A stretch of DNA of 64,000 bases from Pseudo-nitzschia pungens (GCA_037355855.1 CM074759.1:1178001-1242000); one strand, 5' to 3'. Positions 9,255 through 21,999 are shown, numbered from the stretch's first letter. A program made the numbers and translations. The notes: generated by a model not told the origin, from the sequence alone.

Positions 9255-10547
9255 TCATCTGCTCCTGTTGCTGTTGCTGTTGCTGTTGTTGTTGTTGCGT
9301 TTTTGTTGTTCTCGGGCTCTGCGTTCCGCAGCCGCCAGGGCGAGCTCTCTCGCCGACGCACCCGCCGCGGCGTGGTTGCTGCCCGCACTACTCACGGCAC
9401 TCCCGGAGGCTCCTCCCCCGAGGCGATTCCCTCGCTGGCTTTCCAGCCTTCGGTTCTCTTCGTCGAGTTCTCGGATCCGCTGCCGAATGGGATCGGCAAT
9501 CATGTTCGGATGGAGGCCGTGCTGTCCCATTTCCCGCACCAGCTCGCCCGTGATGCACCCAAAGACGTTCTCCAGTTCCACCAAGTCCAGACCCGCCAGC
9601 TCGGCCGTTTTCTTGCCCCTGATCACCACCGGGGACCGCCGCAACCGCGAGTGCGTGTAGAGATATTCGGCCCGCATCTGCGCGTAATTCGTCCAGAACA
9701 ACAAATCGTGCTCGCCGACCCAGTTGTGGGACAGCTCGTGGATCAGCGTCTGGACCAGCTGGGGATACGGCCGAAAGCCCGACAGATCGTCCGTCCGGAG
9801 CTTGATGTCGATGCGGAGGCCCCGGTTCGTGTTGTAGCCCAGGAGGCAGCCCCCGTGCTGCTCCGTCTTTTGCATGATGCGGTCGTCGATGGGGTCCATC
9901 TCGCCGAGGGTTCCGACCACCAGCTCGCGTTCCTTCATGATGGCGACCACGCCCGGATCGTTGGCCATTTTTTCCAGCAGCTCCATGGCTTGAAAGGCGT
10001 GGGGGGTCTGCTCGGTCGACCGATGGCCGAAGGAGTGGTCCGTGCACACCTGCATGCGACAGAATTTGTAGTCCCGGTCCTGCACAAAAGAGTCTCCCCA
10101 GTACTTTTGTTTCGACGCGCTGGCCTTTCGTCGTTCCGTGGCTTCGTTTTCTTGATCGAACCCGCGGATGAGTGGATCCGATCGCTTCGTTGCCAATTCC
10201 TGAATGGCGGAGGCATTGGTCGCTACGACCATTATCTTGAGAGGTTTCTTTTTGGTGGTGGTGGCGGGGGAAAGACCGGCAAAGGGAAGCGATTCGGCCT
10301 GTGGTGGTATTCGTTTTCCCTTGAACAAGAGCTTGAGGAGCTCGGACTGTGGTTCACCGGCACTAGCGCCGCTTGGGTTGTGGTGTTCGGTCGAAACACC
10401 AAACACACTTCGGAGCGTCTGCCGATGAAGATCGAGCCCCGTCGTGGCAGCCGACACCCGTACGATGTTGGCTTTTCCTTGGTAGGTTAGATTGACCTCG
10501 AACGAGTTGTCATCGTTGTGGGCGGAGCATGAGCAAGAGCAGTCCAT
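9255..10547 (-). CDS. Ubiquitin-like domain plus WLM metalloprotease (WSS1/SPRTN-related)
   Basis: A single-exon 430-residue protein. The first 110 residues look like a ubiquitin-like fold (FEVNLTYQGKANIVRVSAAT ... LKLLFKGKRI ... KKKPLKIMVVAT). A WLM peptidase domain follows, with the zinc site HELSHN at 270-275 and third ligand His280 in GEHDLLFW. The order Ubl-WLM is that of plant and fungal proteases that cut DNA-protein crosslinks and sumoylated proteins (WSS1 family). The last 70 residues are Ala/Arg- and Asn/Ser-rich, encoded by the trinucleotide repeat at about 9264-9300. All three zinc ligands and the catalytic Glu271 are present, so activity is expected. Likely nuclear. I see no p97-binding motif with certainty. 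Confidence 0.85.
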   Translation of the reverse strand: MDCSCSCSAHNDDNSFEVNLTYQGKANIVRVSAATTGLDLHRQTLRSVFGVSTEHHNPSGASAGEPQSELLKLLFKGKRIPPQAESLPFAGLSPATTTKKKPLKIMVVATNASAIQELATKRSDPLIRGFDQENEATERRKASASKQKYWGDSFVQDRDYKFCRMQVCTDHSFGHRSTEQTPHAFQAMELLEKMANDPGVVAIMKERELVVGTLGEMDPIDDRIMQKTEQHGGCLLGYNTNRGLRIDIKLRTDDLSGFRPYPQLVQTLIHELSHNWVGEHDLLFWTNYAQMRAEYLYTHSRLRRSPVVIRGKKTAELAGLDLVELENVFGCITGELVREMGQHGLHPNMIADPIRQRIRELDEENRRLESQRGNRLGGGASGSAVSSAGSNHAAAGASARELALAAAERRAREQQKRNNNNSNSNSNRSR

Positions 10548-13127
10548 GGTTTGCGATCTGGTCTTTTGTTTTCGATTGTGTTCTCTGTTGCAACTTGTCT
10601 CTCGGTGTTCGAAAATAAAGTTGTGTCGAATTTAGTTTGTGAGCCTTGCCACCTTGTTTGGTGATCGTGAAAGAGAATGCAATCCGTTAGTTGCCAGATT
10701 TTCGACGGGTTTCCGTGCTGCTCGGGCGTTCTCGGCGTTCTCGGCGTTATTCGAAGCGAGTCGTGACTCAGTATCGGTCTGTCCGCGGGACGAATGGGAA
10801 TCGTGAAACATTCAGCCCCCAAAACAGGCTTCGATTCAGAAACTACGAGTAAGGTTACGAGTATGAGTAAGATTACATACGAGTACATAATATTACTCGT
10901 ATGAATCTAAAGGTATCACACTCTGTTCATCATCAGAAGCAAGAGATGACAATGGAAGTCGTGAAAAGCTTTTTTGGTACGAGAAGCAAAATGAGAGAAT
11001 GTGCTGAAAAGTCAAGTGGGCAAGCAGAAGAAGGATTACTATTTTGAGACAACAATTTGTGGTAGTTGTTGTTAGTACACCAGCTGCAACCAGAAGAATG
11101 GAAACTGCAAAAAACAGTAGGCAATAGGAGTTTCCAATTGGTTGCAATCACGGTCGTGGCTACAGGTGCTGTCACAACAAACTGGTGGTGGTGGTGGTGG
11201 TGGTGGTGGTACTGCCTTGCTTTGGTGCGATCTGGTGGGTATTATTGTTTCAATCAAGCACCACATTCCACACGAGGATGACAAAGAATGGAAAAAAAAA
11301 ATCACAGGTACGTAGGAGTAGATTGTTGTGGATACACATGATGATTTTGTTGCGCTTTCTGTTGTCGCTGCTCTTGGCATGCCAACGTGAAAAATGAAAA
11401 CACTGCGGATAGCAGATCTTTGATCTTTGTCATTCAAGTGGGAGAGAATGACACGTGCATACGGAGCTTTATCGTTCTTCGTATCATTGTTACTGTACTA
11501 CGTACCACCACAGAAAGGTTTTTATCAGTAAGTTACAAGTATCTTACATGTACAAGTAAGTTTACATTATTTTGACAATGCGTACGTGTAGTTGAGTCTT
11601 GTGTCCACATCCGAGACACGCAGAACAGTATTGTTGTTTTCTTTCGAACAAGGGATGACACGTTCCATGTTCTTACGTACCTTGTGGGGAGGGTTCTCAT
11701 TCGTAATAGTAGTAAGAGATTACGAGTACGAGTACGCATGCAAGTTCGTATCTACTGTACGGTAACTTACGGTAACCTTAGCGTACAAAGCAAGAGATAT
11801 ATTATCGTCGTTGTCGTGGTCTCGAGAGAAAAATCAGAAAATCTTCGTAAGCCTTACTTCATAATAATAATAATGTCATTGCGAATTCACGGAAGGTCCT
11901 CTACTTGCCGCTAGGTCGTGCCGGCAGCAGCAGAGGGGATTGCAGCCTTGTCAGACGCTTGGCAAATACTACTAAAACTAACGTCAACAGACGTGCTATG
12001 GTATTTATTACGGTATTTATGGCAACGATTTTGGTTGGTTGTCCCAGTATCTGCTCGGCATGTGCACAAATCAACCGAATCAGGAACGTTCTTTCGGATA
12101 CTGCCCCTTGGCACTATTGCAGAACACCATCCAATGAGAAGCAACATGTTCTGTTGTTGCATAGCAGAAGTCGGAATGTCACTGCCGAACAAAACAATAA
12201 TTTGTCAGTGTATTTATGTGTGTTCGTAGAACAAATAAATCCTCTTCCCACGCGCGATTTTTTCGCGCAGTTCGACTGATGGCATTAGAACCAATCCTCG
12301 CGGAACGGCGTAGAAAAAGGATTGTTGTGCTTCGTATTATCCATTCCTCATGTTGAAGGCATGTACGGTAAGTAATTTACGGTAACCTTACCATACTGTA
12401 CAGTATGCAAGTACAGTCATTACGAGTGCCTGGCAGGTTACAAATACCGGTACTGTAGTCGCAGAGGAGGGGGGGGGGGGGGAGATTTCGATTCCACTCC
12501 GTAGAAATAAGTAAGGTCACTTCGTAATCTTACTCAAAAAATATGCATGGGACATGACATACGGGTACAGCGGGTGGTGCGGCACGTTTCTCCGTTAGTT
12601 TCTGATTGAATTGATTTCGTTGCATGTGTTCCTCAACTTAGTACGGCTTTCTGGTACCAGCACTACGAATACCGTAATTCTAGCCGGGGATTCGTAGGTT
12701 GCACCGAGCACGAACACGAACCCCAACCGCAAAGGTAGGACAGTACTTTATCTGTACTAGTTCGTTTTGTGAAGTTGTGCAGAAAGACAACGGCAACCCA
12801 CAACTTGTTTGGTCTTGACTGGGCCCCGTCCTGTCTTGTCCTGCTGGTCTGTGTACTAGCTGTCAAACCTTTGTCACTTACTCACTCCTTTACCGCGGGT
12901 AGTACAAAGATTGGTTGGTAACAGACAGCAACCGCTTGATTGATTGATTGATTTATCCATTCATTCGTTCTCCATATTCTACCGTGCCTACGAGTCGAGC
13001 AGTAGAGTACGCGGAAAGCGGAGAACGGAAGAGGGATCACGGTCTGTCACAGCTCCAGTCCTTGACCCGTTTCGTTCGTTGGTTGGCACATAACATCACA
13101 GCATAGAACATACCAACCAACGAATCC
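10548..13127. other. Long intergenic region with microsatellites and GTAAGGTTAC-like motifs
   Basis: 2.6 kb without a supportable gene; all frames are short and composition is AT-richer than coding DNA. Seen: (GGT)n at about 11185-11212, a G tract near 12468-12481, and GTAAGGTTAC/GTAACCTTAC-type motifs near 10850, 11767 and 12381. The last few hundred bases upstream of 13128 should hold the promoter of the Asn-rich gene. Confidence 0.5.
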
Positions 13128-16100
13128 ATGCCCATTGCGTGCATCGTCGAACACTCCATGGAAGCAACACAAACATCAACAGGAGCAGAAAGAACCACGG
13201 CAACTCAAACAATGGCGACGCATGCCCAAGTCCTCATGCAGGATTTACCTGCCGATCGTTTTGCCGACGACACGAATCAGCAACAACAACAACAACAACA
13301 AACTATCACGGAACCATCCACGGTTCACAACTATACCGATCTCGAAGACACCATTCTTCCAAAGACGACCATGAGTACCGATAACACGGAGTGCAGCAAC
13401 AGCAGCGGCATCAGCATCAGCATCAGCAACCACGACAATGACGAATCCCAGTCGAAACCCGGATCGTACTGGGACGTTGTCACCACCCTCTACGTGCCGC
13501 TGATTTTGCTCTGGTTTCGTCGGAGCATGTTTGGACCCGCCAATCTGATCCGTTCCATCGTTGTTGGACAGCTGATGCGGATCGTCTTTCTGGACGACAT
13601 TTCCGAGTGGGTGTGCGAAAAGATTCCGTCCTGGCTGGAGGGAATGCTCTTTCCGTTGGCGTCGTCGTCGTCGATCGAAAACAGCGGTAGTGGCAATAGT
13701 TGTTCTGCCGGTCACCTGTCGACGGTCTTGGGCGGTGGAAAATCGGATCCCCATGCCTGGCCCCCACCGGCTCTGACGGGACTCGCCCTGCTGACCATAT
13801 TCGCACTGGTGGTCCATCCGGATGGGTTGACCTGGATTCTGTTGGGAAAATTGCGGTACGTTTCACGAACGAAAATAAAACACGAACGACAAGGGTTCCA
13901 TTGTCTGCATTGCAGTTGCATTGTATGATTTATGGCTGGAGTTCGTAGCATGCATACTTGACACCGTGATGAGTGTTTCGGTGAAAAGTATTATATTATT
14001 TGTTTTGGAAGAACTCATTGGCTTATAATATCATATATATATATCGTTCGATTGACATCGCAATCTCATCTTTTGCTATTGGTACACACAAACGCAAACA
14101 AACATTCTTTGCCCCGGATTCCACGATCCGCACCTCTTGCCGAACGCAGAGACGCAATATCCGCCGGCTTTTCGGCCCTGGGTCGGTGTCTGGAACTCGT
14201 GATCAACGACTATGGAATCTTTCCAACGATCATTGCCTTTGCCACGCTCGCTGGGATGTTTTTCTTGGTCTTTGTCGTCCTTCGGACGCTGTCTCCCAAA
14301 CCGAAATCCCATCATTCGAAACCACCCAACCACCACAGCGGAAGCAACGCGCACGGCAACGAACGAAAGAAAAAGAAGAAAAAGGGAGGAAACGCCCGGC
14401 ACAGGAGAGGAGAGCACCACATTCAACAACACCACAGCAACAACCACCGATCGAACAGGATAAAATACTCGTCGTCTTCTTCTCATCCAGAGGCGGTGGA
14501 AGATGCTTCTTCCTCTACCGAAGCCAGGACGGACTCGCCACTGCCGTCACCGCCACCCTCGGCGCTCGACAAAGACGAATCATCATCGTCATCCTCCTCG
14601 TCACCGCCACTCTCGAACGAATCGTCGGCAGACGACGGCAGCAACAACGGCAAGAACAACAGCCAATTGCACCTGCCGTCTCTGGTGTCTTCCAACACGA
14701 TTGCCACGATCGCCAGCAGCACCATTGACGAAAACACGAAACCAATGGTGGTCACGAGCAACGAGAATGATTTTGTAACGGTGTCGGCTGCAAAGTCCAA
14801 CCACAACAACAACAATCGAACCCGCAGGCGCATGATGTCCGGATCGACCATGGACACGACGCCACTGTCGGACGATCAATCCTGCGGATCTACCTCGGTG
14901 CGATCGTATCCCTCGGTGAGCGTGAACTCGAATCGATCGGGAGGAGGCAAAGCTGGACACAACAACAAACACAACAACAATAAAAACAACAACAGCAATG
15001 GCAAAGGATCTGTCAGCACTCCCCGACGGGGAAAGCGCAACGGGACGTTGAAATCGCCCAAGCACAACAACAACAACAACAATCACAATAGTAATCACAA
15101 CAACGGCAAGAAGATAAAGAACCTTAACACAGAAACGATAGTGTCCAGTCGGTGGGACGCCCTGAAACCCAGCAGCAACAATGCCGGAAACGGCAACAAT
15201 GGATACAGTCACCACCACCATCACCACCACCATCATAATCACAATAATAACAACAACAACAACAACAATTCAAACGGAAACAAGAAGCAATCGCGATTTC
15301 AGAGAGGAGGAAACGGTCGCCGCGGTCCCGGAGGAAACGGAAACGGATCCAACAACAACAACAATAACAACAACAACCGGAAACAACGTGCCAACAATAG
15401 TAACAACACCAACGCTCAAAATTCTCGAATCATCCACAACGATCGACCCACCGCGTCGTCGTCTGCTTCTAACACTCCGCGGTCAAAGGTCCACGATCTC
15501 TCACCGGTGGTTCCCACCATTTCCGGCAAGATTTCGAGTCCAACGACTATGACCACGAGCAGTGTCTCCAATCATGCGGTTGCGGCCGCGACGGCGACCG
15601 CAAGTCCCGCGTTGAATTTGAATTCGTACACGGCCTCTACCCGATCCAACCACGCAACGGCTCCGCCTCCCGGCTTTCAAACCTTTGGTTCCGCTTCGGA
15701 GGAGAAGATGAAGAAGAACACGAAGAAGAACGCCGATCTGTACGCGTCCTACCAGTGTCCTCACCTGCCGCCGAGCAGCGACGGCAACAACAACAACGAC
15801 GACGTAATGGCGGTTCCCTCCTTGTTCGACACACCTCCGTTGATCCTGACCTCTTCGCCGGTCCCCGCGACCATTGCCCCGTCTCCGCCGTCCTCGCACT
15901 ACAGCGGTGGCGTTGGCGGTGTGGTTCCCGTTGCGTCGTCCCAGACGTTTTTGCCATCCGTGGGATTCGGTGCGTCCTTTGACAGCCCCACCACCCACGG
16001 AGGGGTTTCCGCGAGCACCACTACCACCAAGATCCACGAGAATCCCTTTCGAACCAGTAACACAAACAACAGCATGACTCTGTCGCGCTATCAACAGGAA

Positions 16101-16176
16101 ACACCTGGACAGCCAGATCGAGGCCGACCTGCAAGAGCTAGGGGGTCAAATGGCGGGAAGCATTCTCGACTTTTGA
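13128..16176 (+). CDS. Asn/His-rich membrane protein of unknown function, two exons
   Basis: Exon 1 13128-13855, intron 13856-14149 (GTACGT...GCAG, phase 2), exon 2 from 14150. The junction reads LLGKLR then DAISAGFSALGRCLELV. Seen: a Gln run, a hydrophobic segment near SYWDVVTTLYVPLILLW, another at TGLALLTIFALVVHP, and a strong helix FPTIIAFATLAGMFFLVFVV early in exon 2; then about 600 residues of low complexity (Ser, Asn, poly-His near 15210-15240, poly-Asn) with conserved-looking islands such as TIVSSRWDALKPS. Read literally the frame runs to 16310, but its tail is repeat-like. Dropping one base near 16086 gives AINRKHLDSQIEADLQELG and a stop at 16176, which looks like a genuine amphipathic C-terminus. 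I do not recognise the family. Probably an N-terminally membrane-anchored protein with a disordered tail. Confidence 0.55.
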
Positions 16177-17654
16177 AACCCTTGGTGGAACGCACGAAAC
16201 AAGGCGATGCAAAGCAATGCAATGCAAAACCGGACCGGAGAGGCGTGCAACCAACCCTTGTCGTTCCGCACTATCGTGTGTGCGGTCTATTTTCTTTACT
16301 GTACTTTTGAGTACTGCGTGTCATTCGCAATCAACAATTTTAAAATAGTCTCAATATGTACCGTATGAGAACGAGATTCTTGCTATCATAGTCCTATGAG
16401 GAAATAGCAGCTTTTCGAAGCATGAATCTATCGATGGAAGTGCTGGTTGGTACAATTTTCGCAAGACCATGACACGAAGTCACATGGTAGAAAAGGGAAT
16501 GAATTGTATCGTGTGCATTAGATTTAGTTCGCGTTTCTGTCTTTCTGTATCGTATTTCTTTGCTAAGCATGCGTCGGATACCGTACTATGGTACTGGTGG
16601 GTCGTAAGATTGTATTCGGAAGGCCCTTAGTCACGAGAGGAGAAAGGGAATGATCCTGCTGTGTTGATTGGACCAGATGGTAAAATTATCGAATTCGCTT
16701 TTCCTTTCTGTATCGTAGTATTTATTTGCTTTCTATGCGTCGGATGCTGTTAGGTCGCAGAATATTCGGAAGACCTTTCGTCACACGAAAAGAAGGGAAA
16801 TGATTGTGCGTACGAGTAACCTTACTTCATTGAATTCGCTTTCTTTCCTTTCCTTTCCTTTCCTTTCTGTGCTTGTACCCGTATCGTGCTTCTTTGCTTT
16901 TAACATGCGTCGGGTTGCAGATTTTGCCACATCGTCATCGTTGTCACCGTTAAATCAGCCGAAACCTTAAACGTCCAAAACAGTTGTGATGATAGTGTCA
17001 TCGAACGAACACAACCGAATCGAAACACGAACCAAACACGTCCACCCAACACCCGAACCCAGAATGAGGACGGAATAAATCACGGCAAATAGAATCCAAT
17101 TCGCCCGCTGTTTTCTAAGACTCGGCCGGTTCAAAATTTTCCGGGACATGGCAGCCGTTCTAAATAAAAAATTATGCCGCGCGACGTCGGGACTACTCCA
17201 TAGTAGACGACCTGCCGGTACCATGTGCAACCACGTTTGGATCCGGTCGAAGATTTTGAACGGAAGGATTTAGGCCATGCGCGAGCTCAAACCCCCGAAT
17301 GGCCGCTATATTTCAAACGTTTTGGGCAGCATTCTTGGATCACAATCACTTCCTTTGTGTGACTGAAACTACCTATTTCGCCATGTTGTCGATGCGATTC
17401 TGTTTGCACACACCAATACCCACCAACGGACAATTGGAACCAAGGACTTGTATATCGGGTGGCGCTCACACACCATCTCACCTATTTAATTAACTTTTTT
17501 ATTCCTGCTCGTTAGTGGCCGGTTGCCTTCCCTTGTGTGTGTTATTGTTCGGTAAGGTTACCTGACTTTTCTCAGAGAAGTCGTGAATTGCTGCACAACG
17601 AACAATCTGATTCGATTCGGGGAGACAGAGCGGCACAATACGAAAATAGTAGTT
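16177..17654. other. Intergenic
   Basis: No gene seen. Contains a TTTCC pentanucleotide run (about 16848-16873) and GGTAAGGTTACC (about 17551-17562), an imperfect palindrome about 100 bp upstream of the next ATG. Confidence 0.5.
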
Positions 17655-19963
17655 ATGTTGGAGATGAAGACCGGGTTTACACTACCCCCCGTCATCCGAA
17701 GGCTAGGACGGTGCGGACAAGGGGGAGAGCCCCACGCGTCGTCTGCGAAGGAAGACGATGAGTCCAAATCGTCCCAGCGCCAATCTCCCGGGGAACCGCA
17801 CCGCGAAGAGCGCCCGCGTCTGATCTTGCGTAGAGGTTCGGAGGCAACGGGATCGGACCGAGTCCGAACCTTTGTAAACGGGATCGTCACGCCATTCGCG
17901 GCGTGCCTGCAACCATCGGCGGGTCCCTGCGGTGCCGGGTGTGAACCACCGGAACGAGCCTTCGAGAAGCAGCACGCGCTCGTGACACCCCTCACGGATC
18001 GTACCATTCCCTACAGGGACAGCCGATACCAACGCGAACCACCGGAGGATTACCAGCACTATCACCTCCATTATCGCCATCGAGCACCGGGGAGCTATCA
18101 TTCTCAACACTCATACGCACACCAATCCGCTGCTGCCGCTGCTTCTCCCGGAGCCTCGGCAACCAACCCGACCGCAGCATCGGGCAGGGTCGGTGACCCT
18201 AATGACGAATCAACATCGTACGACAAAAAGAAACGGAGCACGGACATCTCCAAGCCCCGCTCCAGCGATATCCTCTGCGGTCGCGGGGGATCGAGCAACC
18301 GACATCTAGGCAACATTCAATTTCGTGAGCTGGTGGCAGCGAACAAGCAGGTCTACGTCGGGCTCACCAAGAAACAAAAGATGCTGGTGGCCCGAAAGAT
18401 TGTGGACGCGATCCACGGCACGGGAGGGAGATTTCTCGCCAAAGACATGGACACGGGTCTGTTCTACGACATTGGCTTGCCCCGTAGCTTGGAGAAAACT
18501 TCGCAAGGTAAATACAGTACAGCGCACGAACTCTGTTATTTCGCTGGCGATATCCTCAACGGTAGCTTGGATCCTAACTCACAAGTGTTCTTGTCTATCC
18601 CATCTCTATCTCTTGCCGGTGCACAATTTCAGCTCTCCGAGAGAAACATTCGAATGAGATGCCGTATCAATCTACGGAGGGCGAAGGGATCGAAACGAGT
18701 GTTGAGTCCCACAATAAGGTGATCCAAAACGAGAACAAAGCCAGCACGAATGGTAGCAAGCAAACAGCGGGGGAGTCGACCGTTGGAACGTCTCCCTCTG
18801 CTTCCAAGAATTCGAAGAATTCGAATGCCAAGGCTCCCCCCCTGGTCATTCCACCCCACTTGATGAAAATATTCGGTCCGAAAGGATCCAAGAGAGACGA
18901 GACGGAACGGGAGAAGCACCATCATTCCCCCACGAAACACTCTGCTTTGGATCCTCCGTACGACGGTTATCGTTATGGTTACCCACCTTCTCCATACTCG
19001 CCACACACTCACTACCCCCGGACAGGTTACCCCCCAGTCCCCGGGCATCCATCTCCCAGAGCGAGTCATCCGATGTATCCCTCTTCACCCGTTCCACCAC
19101 CCGCTCATTATCGACCCCACCCGCACTATTACTATCAAGGACACCAGGGACACCCCCCTCATTCTCCGCACTACGGTTGGCACCACCGGGTACCTGATGA
19201 ACGCTTCTCGTATCACCCTGCTCACGACGATCGCGAAGCCTACAGCAGTGAGCATTATCCCGGGCCCACGGAATACGATCAAGGCATCCCGAGATCACCA
19301 CCCCAGGGAAAACCTCCCTCGTCTCCCTCGCTGTATCATCAGTACCCTTCCCGCCATACGTCACCCCGGCCCCATGGCCCTCCGCCAATGCCCCCGCCAC
19401 ACCACTCCGGCCTCACATCGCCATCGTCAAGGATGCCGTATCGACGGTCCATGTACAGCCCAGTGTATTATTCAAAAGAAGGCGCGTCACCGTCGTCAGG
19501 CCTTCCCGATCCTATTGCGCCGCGAAGGATCCTTCAACGCAAGACCAACAACGGCTATGTTCGGGAATCTCTCGACGTTTCTCCGTTGCGGCAGCGAGAC
19601 CTGAAGCGTCCACGCAACGGCGAAACACAATCCGACGCGTCTCTCTCGTCCGCGGTCAGCAAATCTCTTTCGTTGGACGAGCGAGTCGTGGGCAGAGAAC
19701 GAGAGCAGCAGATGCGCCAGCAGCGTTCACCCGAACAACCTCCAACTGCCGGCAAGGATTCGGACCAGAATCCTCCTCCGAAACAACTCGTTTCGCCCTC
19801 GCGTCTGTTGCAGTCGAGCGCCCGAACCCGACGCAGTCTATTGGACGATACTGACCGAGGCTCGCCCAGTGAGAAGAAGGAAGATCTATCCACTCTGTCG
19901 GGACTCGCGGCCCTGTCTACCGCGGCGTTTCTCAAATTGGACGAAGACGAAGGCAAGAAGTGA
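17655..19963 (+). CDS. DUF6824-type (DILCGRGG motif) diatom protein, two exons
   Basis: Exon 1 17655-18507, intron 18508-18632 (GTAAAT...TTTCAG, phase 1), exon 2 18633-19963; 727 residues. The domain at about residues 205-295 opens with SSDILCGRGGSSNRHLGN, continues FRELVAANKQVYVGLTKKQK, KMLVARKIVDAIHGTGGRFL and FYDIGLPRSLEKTSQ, and after the splice ALREKHSNE, which is the usual end of this domain. This confirms the intron. The rest is disordered: a Pro/His/Tyr-rich stretch (about residues 385-560) and Ser/Arg-rich C-terminus. The family is greatly expanded in diatoms and often called a putative DNA-binding or regulatory protein; no function is proven. ATG 17655 is the first in frame; another at 17664 is possible. 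Confidence 0.85.
18508..18632 (+). other. Intron of DUF6824-type gene
   Basis: 125 bp with GT-AG ends, phase 1. Splicing restores the expected SLEKTSQ-ALREK junction, whereas reading through gives a frame without family similarity. Confidence 0.85.
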
Positions 19964-21243
19964 TCGACACAATACTGAAGCGTTTTCAAAGGGATCCAGC
20001 GGGATTGATCGCTCTCTCGCAGAGTCAAGGGGAATAGTTTCGAATCTATTATTATTTAGTACAAAATACGCCATTCGACATGTCTCGCGTTCTACTTGTG
20101 TGTACTTTTCAAAACATTACATTTCTCGCCCTTTAGAAGAACCAGAAAACGCTGAAGTAGAACTTTTAGAACAGGGCAAGAAATGGCATCATCAATTTTC
20201 AAGTATGTACCGACATGGTAACAAAGGTGCAGGTGCCGTTTTTGGTAGTTCTTGGGTTATTATTGGTCGAGGCGTGCTGGCTGACAGCGTTGATGGTCAA
20301 ATTACCACTAGTTCTTGAGGCTTCTGTTGAAAATCTACGTAGAAACACTTTCACTCGCTGACCCTGCTTCATGACACGCCAGGACCAATTGATTGCTGAT
20401 GAATAAATCCTGCTGCTGTGGATGAGTAAATAATGATATCCTTGGTCCATGCCCTAGTATCATTTGGGTTATCAGTAAAACTACCACTAATATGAATGGT
20501 GTATCGATAATGCCCAGTACTAGTACTAGTTCTAGAACAAGTAGAAGAGGGGGAAAGAAGTGTGATTACTTGCACAATGGTGTTACTAATCCTATTTGGA
20601 CCATGGAGGCACTTGGTTGCAGAGAGCAAGGCTTTATTGAAATTGGTCGAATTGGTGGTAGGAAACTCTTTATGCACAACTACTGCTACTTTGTGTGTCT
20701 TGTTGATAGTGTAAGGAAAATCCAGAGCAGCAACAAAACATACTGGTAGTAGGAAAGGAAGACTTTCATACTAGTACATACTAGTCATGTGAAGTCTAAA
20801 ACAGAGACTTCCATACATAGTCATGTGAAGTCTAAAACAACCCTTGGAGTCTCCCTCACAACGCATTAGGCAGCTAATCACTCGTTGCCACAACATGACT
20901 TTGTTGGACTTGGTCAGTCAGCACTACCATGGCAAAGGATCATCCTCTGTTGGCTGAGTTGCTTCCCGTGCCCGTACAGGAATGCAGTATGTGAGGCGGC
21001 GAACAGACCACGACTCGATGATTCAAAGCGGGAAATCCCCTCGACCACTTGTTCGATCGATTTTTTAGGAGATAGTAGTAACCTGCTGGTGTTCTATGAT
21101 CTCCTCGTTGATGTTCTTCACCATGATGGAGGGTGAAAATAATTGACTTGCATTCGATATCCACTAAAGCAAGATCTGATTACTGATTACTGACTACTGA
21201 ACACTAGCATTTAACTACGATCGACGAGTTCTCTCATTTCACT
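19964..21243. other. AT-rich intergenic region with short direct repeats
   Basis: No supportable gene. A CATGTGAAGTCTAAAACA direct repeat occurs twice at about 20784-20845, and CTAGTACTAGTTCTAG near 20518-20533. It may hold an old decayed element; I see no coding signature. Confidence 0.45.
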
Positions 21244-21999
21244 ATGGCGACGACCGAAAATAAAACAAAGCCGATTGAAAACCCTCTCGCCAAATTGCCA
21301 AATACAGTAAAATGGATCAAAGAAATGGAATTGGGTTACAAAGAAGGGTCGGCACGATCCACCGTGTGCTTTTCTTGCGGTAGCCAACCGGATCCGGAAA
21401 GTTCCAAAAAATTGTCCAAGTGTTCAAGGTGTGGCGTCGCAGCGTATTGCAGCAGAGAGTGTCAATTGTCGGACTGGAAGACCGGACGTCACAAGATGGC
21501 ATGCCCATCCTACGCTCGAGTGGCTCAAACCCCCATAAGTGACGAAACAAAGCAAGCCATTCGGAACGAACTTTTCGCAAGAATACGATTTTATGTTTGC
21601 CCATACGCCGTCTTTCGCACCAACGAGCTTGGTCGTGGTTTCCTGTTTCTTCAGAGTGACAGAACGCTCCAGGACTTGTCGTCATATATTCCCAAGGATT
21701 GCACTGGCCGCATAATAACGAGATCCGTCTTGTTACACTTTTTGACCCTTGGTGAATTCGATTCGGAAGTGTGCAAGGACGATTTTGAGTTGGCATTGAT
21801 GCGAACACCTTTGAAAGAAGCCATTGAAACCTACGAAACAGAAAAAGAAGTAATTATGTTGTGTCGGTTCCGATGTGGAAACATGGCACTCGGGAAGGCG
21901 GTCCTTGTACCTGACTACAGGATCTGCAAACAACTTGCTCAAGATTATTACGCGGGAAATACAGCCGGTGCATTGCAATTGAACTTGGATGATATGTGA
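21244..21999 (+). CDS. MYND zinc-finger protein
   Basis: A single-exon 251-residue protein. The MYND finger spans residues 42-87: Cys42, Cys45, Cys60, Cys63, Cys69, Cys73, His83 and Cys87 in CFSCGSQ ... CSRCGVAAYCSRECQLSDW ... HKMAC, complete and canonical. MYND fingers bind proline-rich peptides and recruit partners. The remaining 160 residues (IRFYVCPYAVFRTNELGRGF, then TYETEKEVIMLCRFRCGNMA) match a pattern common in stand-alone algal and fungal MYND proteins; there is no SET domain, so it is not a SMYD methyltransferase. Partner unknown. ATG 21244 follows an in-frame stop region closely. Confidence 0.85.
   Translation: MATTENKTKPIENPLAKLPNTVKWIKEMELGYKEGSARSTVCFSCGSQPDPESSKKLSKCSRCGVAAYCSRECQLSDWKTGRHKMACPSYARVAQTPISDETKQAIRNELFARIRFYVCPYAVFRTNELGRGFLFLQSDRTLQDLSSYIPKDCTGRIITRSVLLHFLTLGEFDSEVCKDDFELALMRTPLKEAIETYETEKEVIMLCRFRCGNMALGKAVLVPDYRICKQLAQDYYAGNTAGALQLNLDDM

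Noticed and set aside
9162..10490. 442-codon plus frame opposite the WLM gene
   Set aside because: The minus frame has HELSHN and a ubiquitin-like domain; the plus frame is its shadow.
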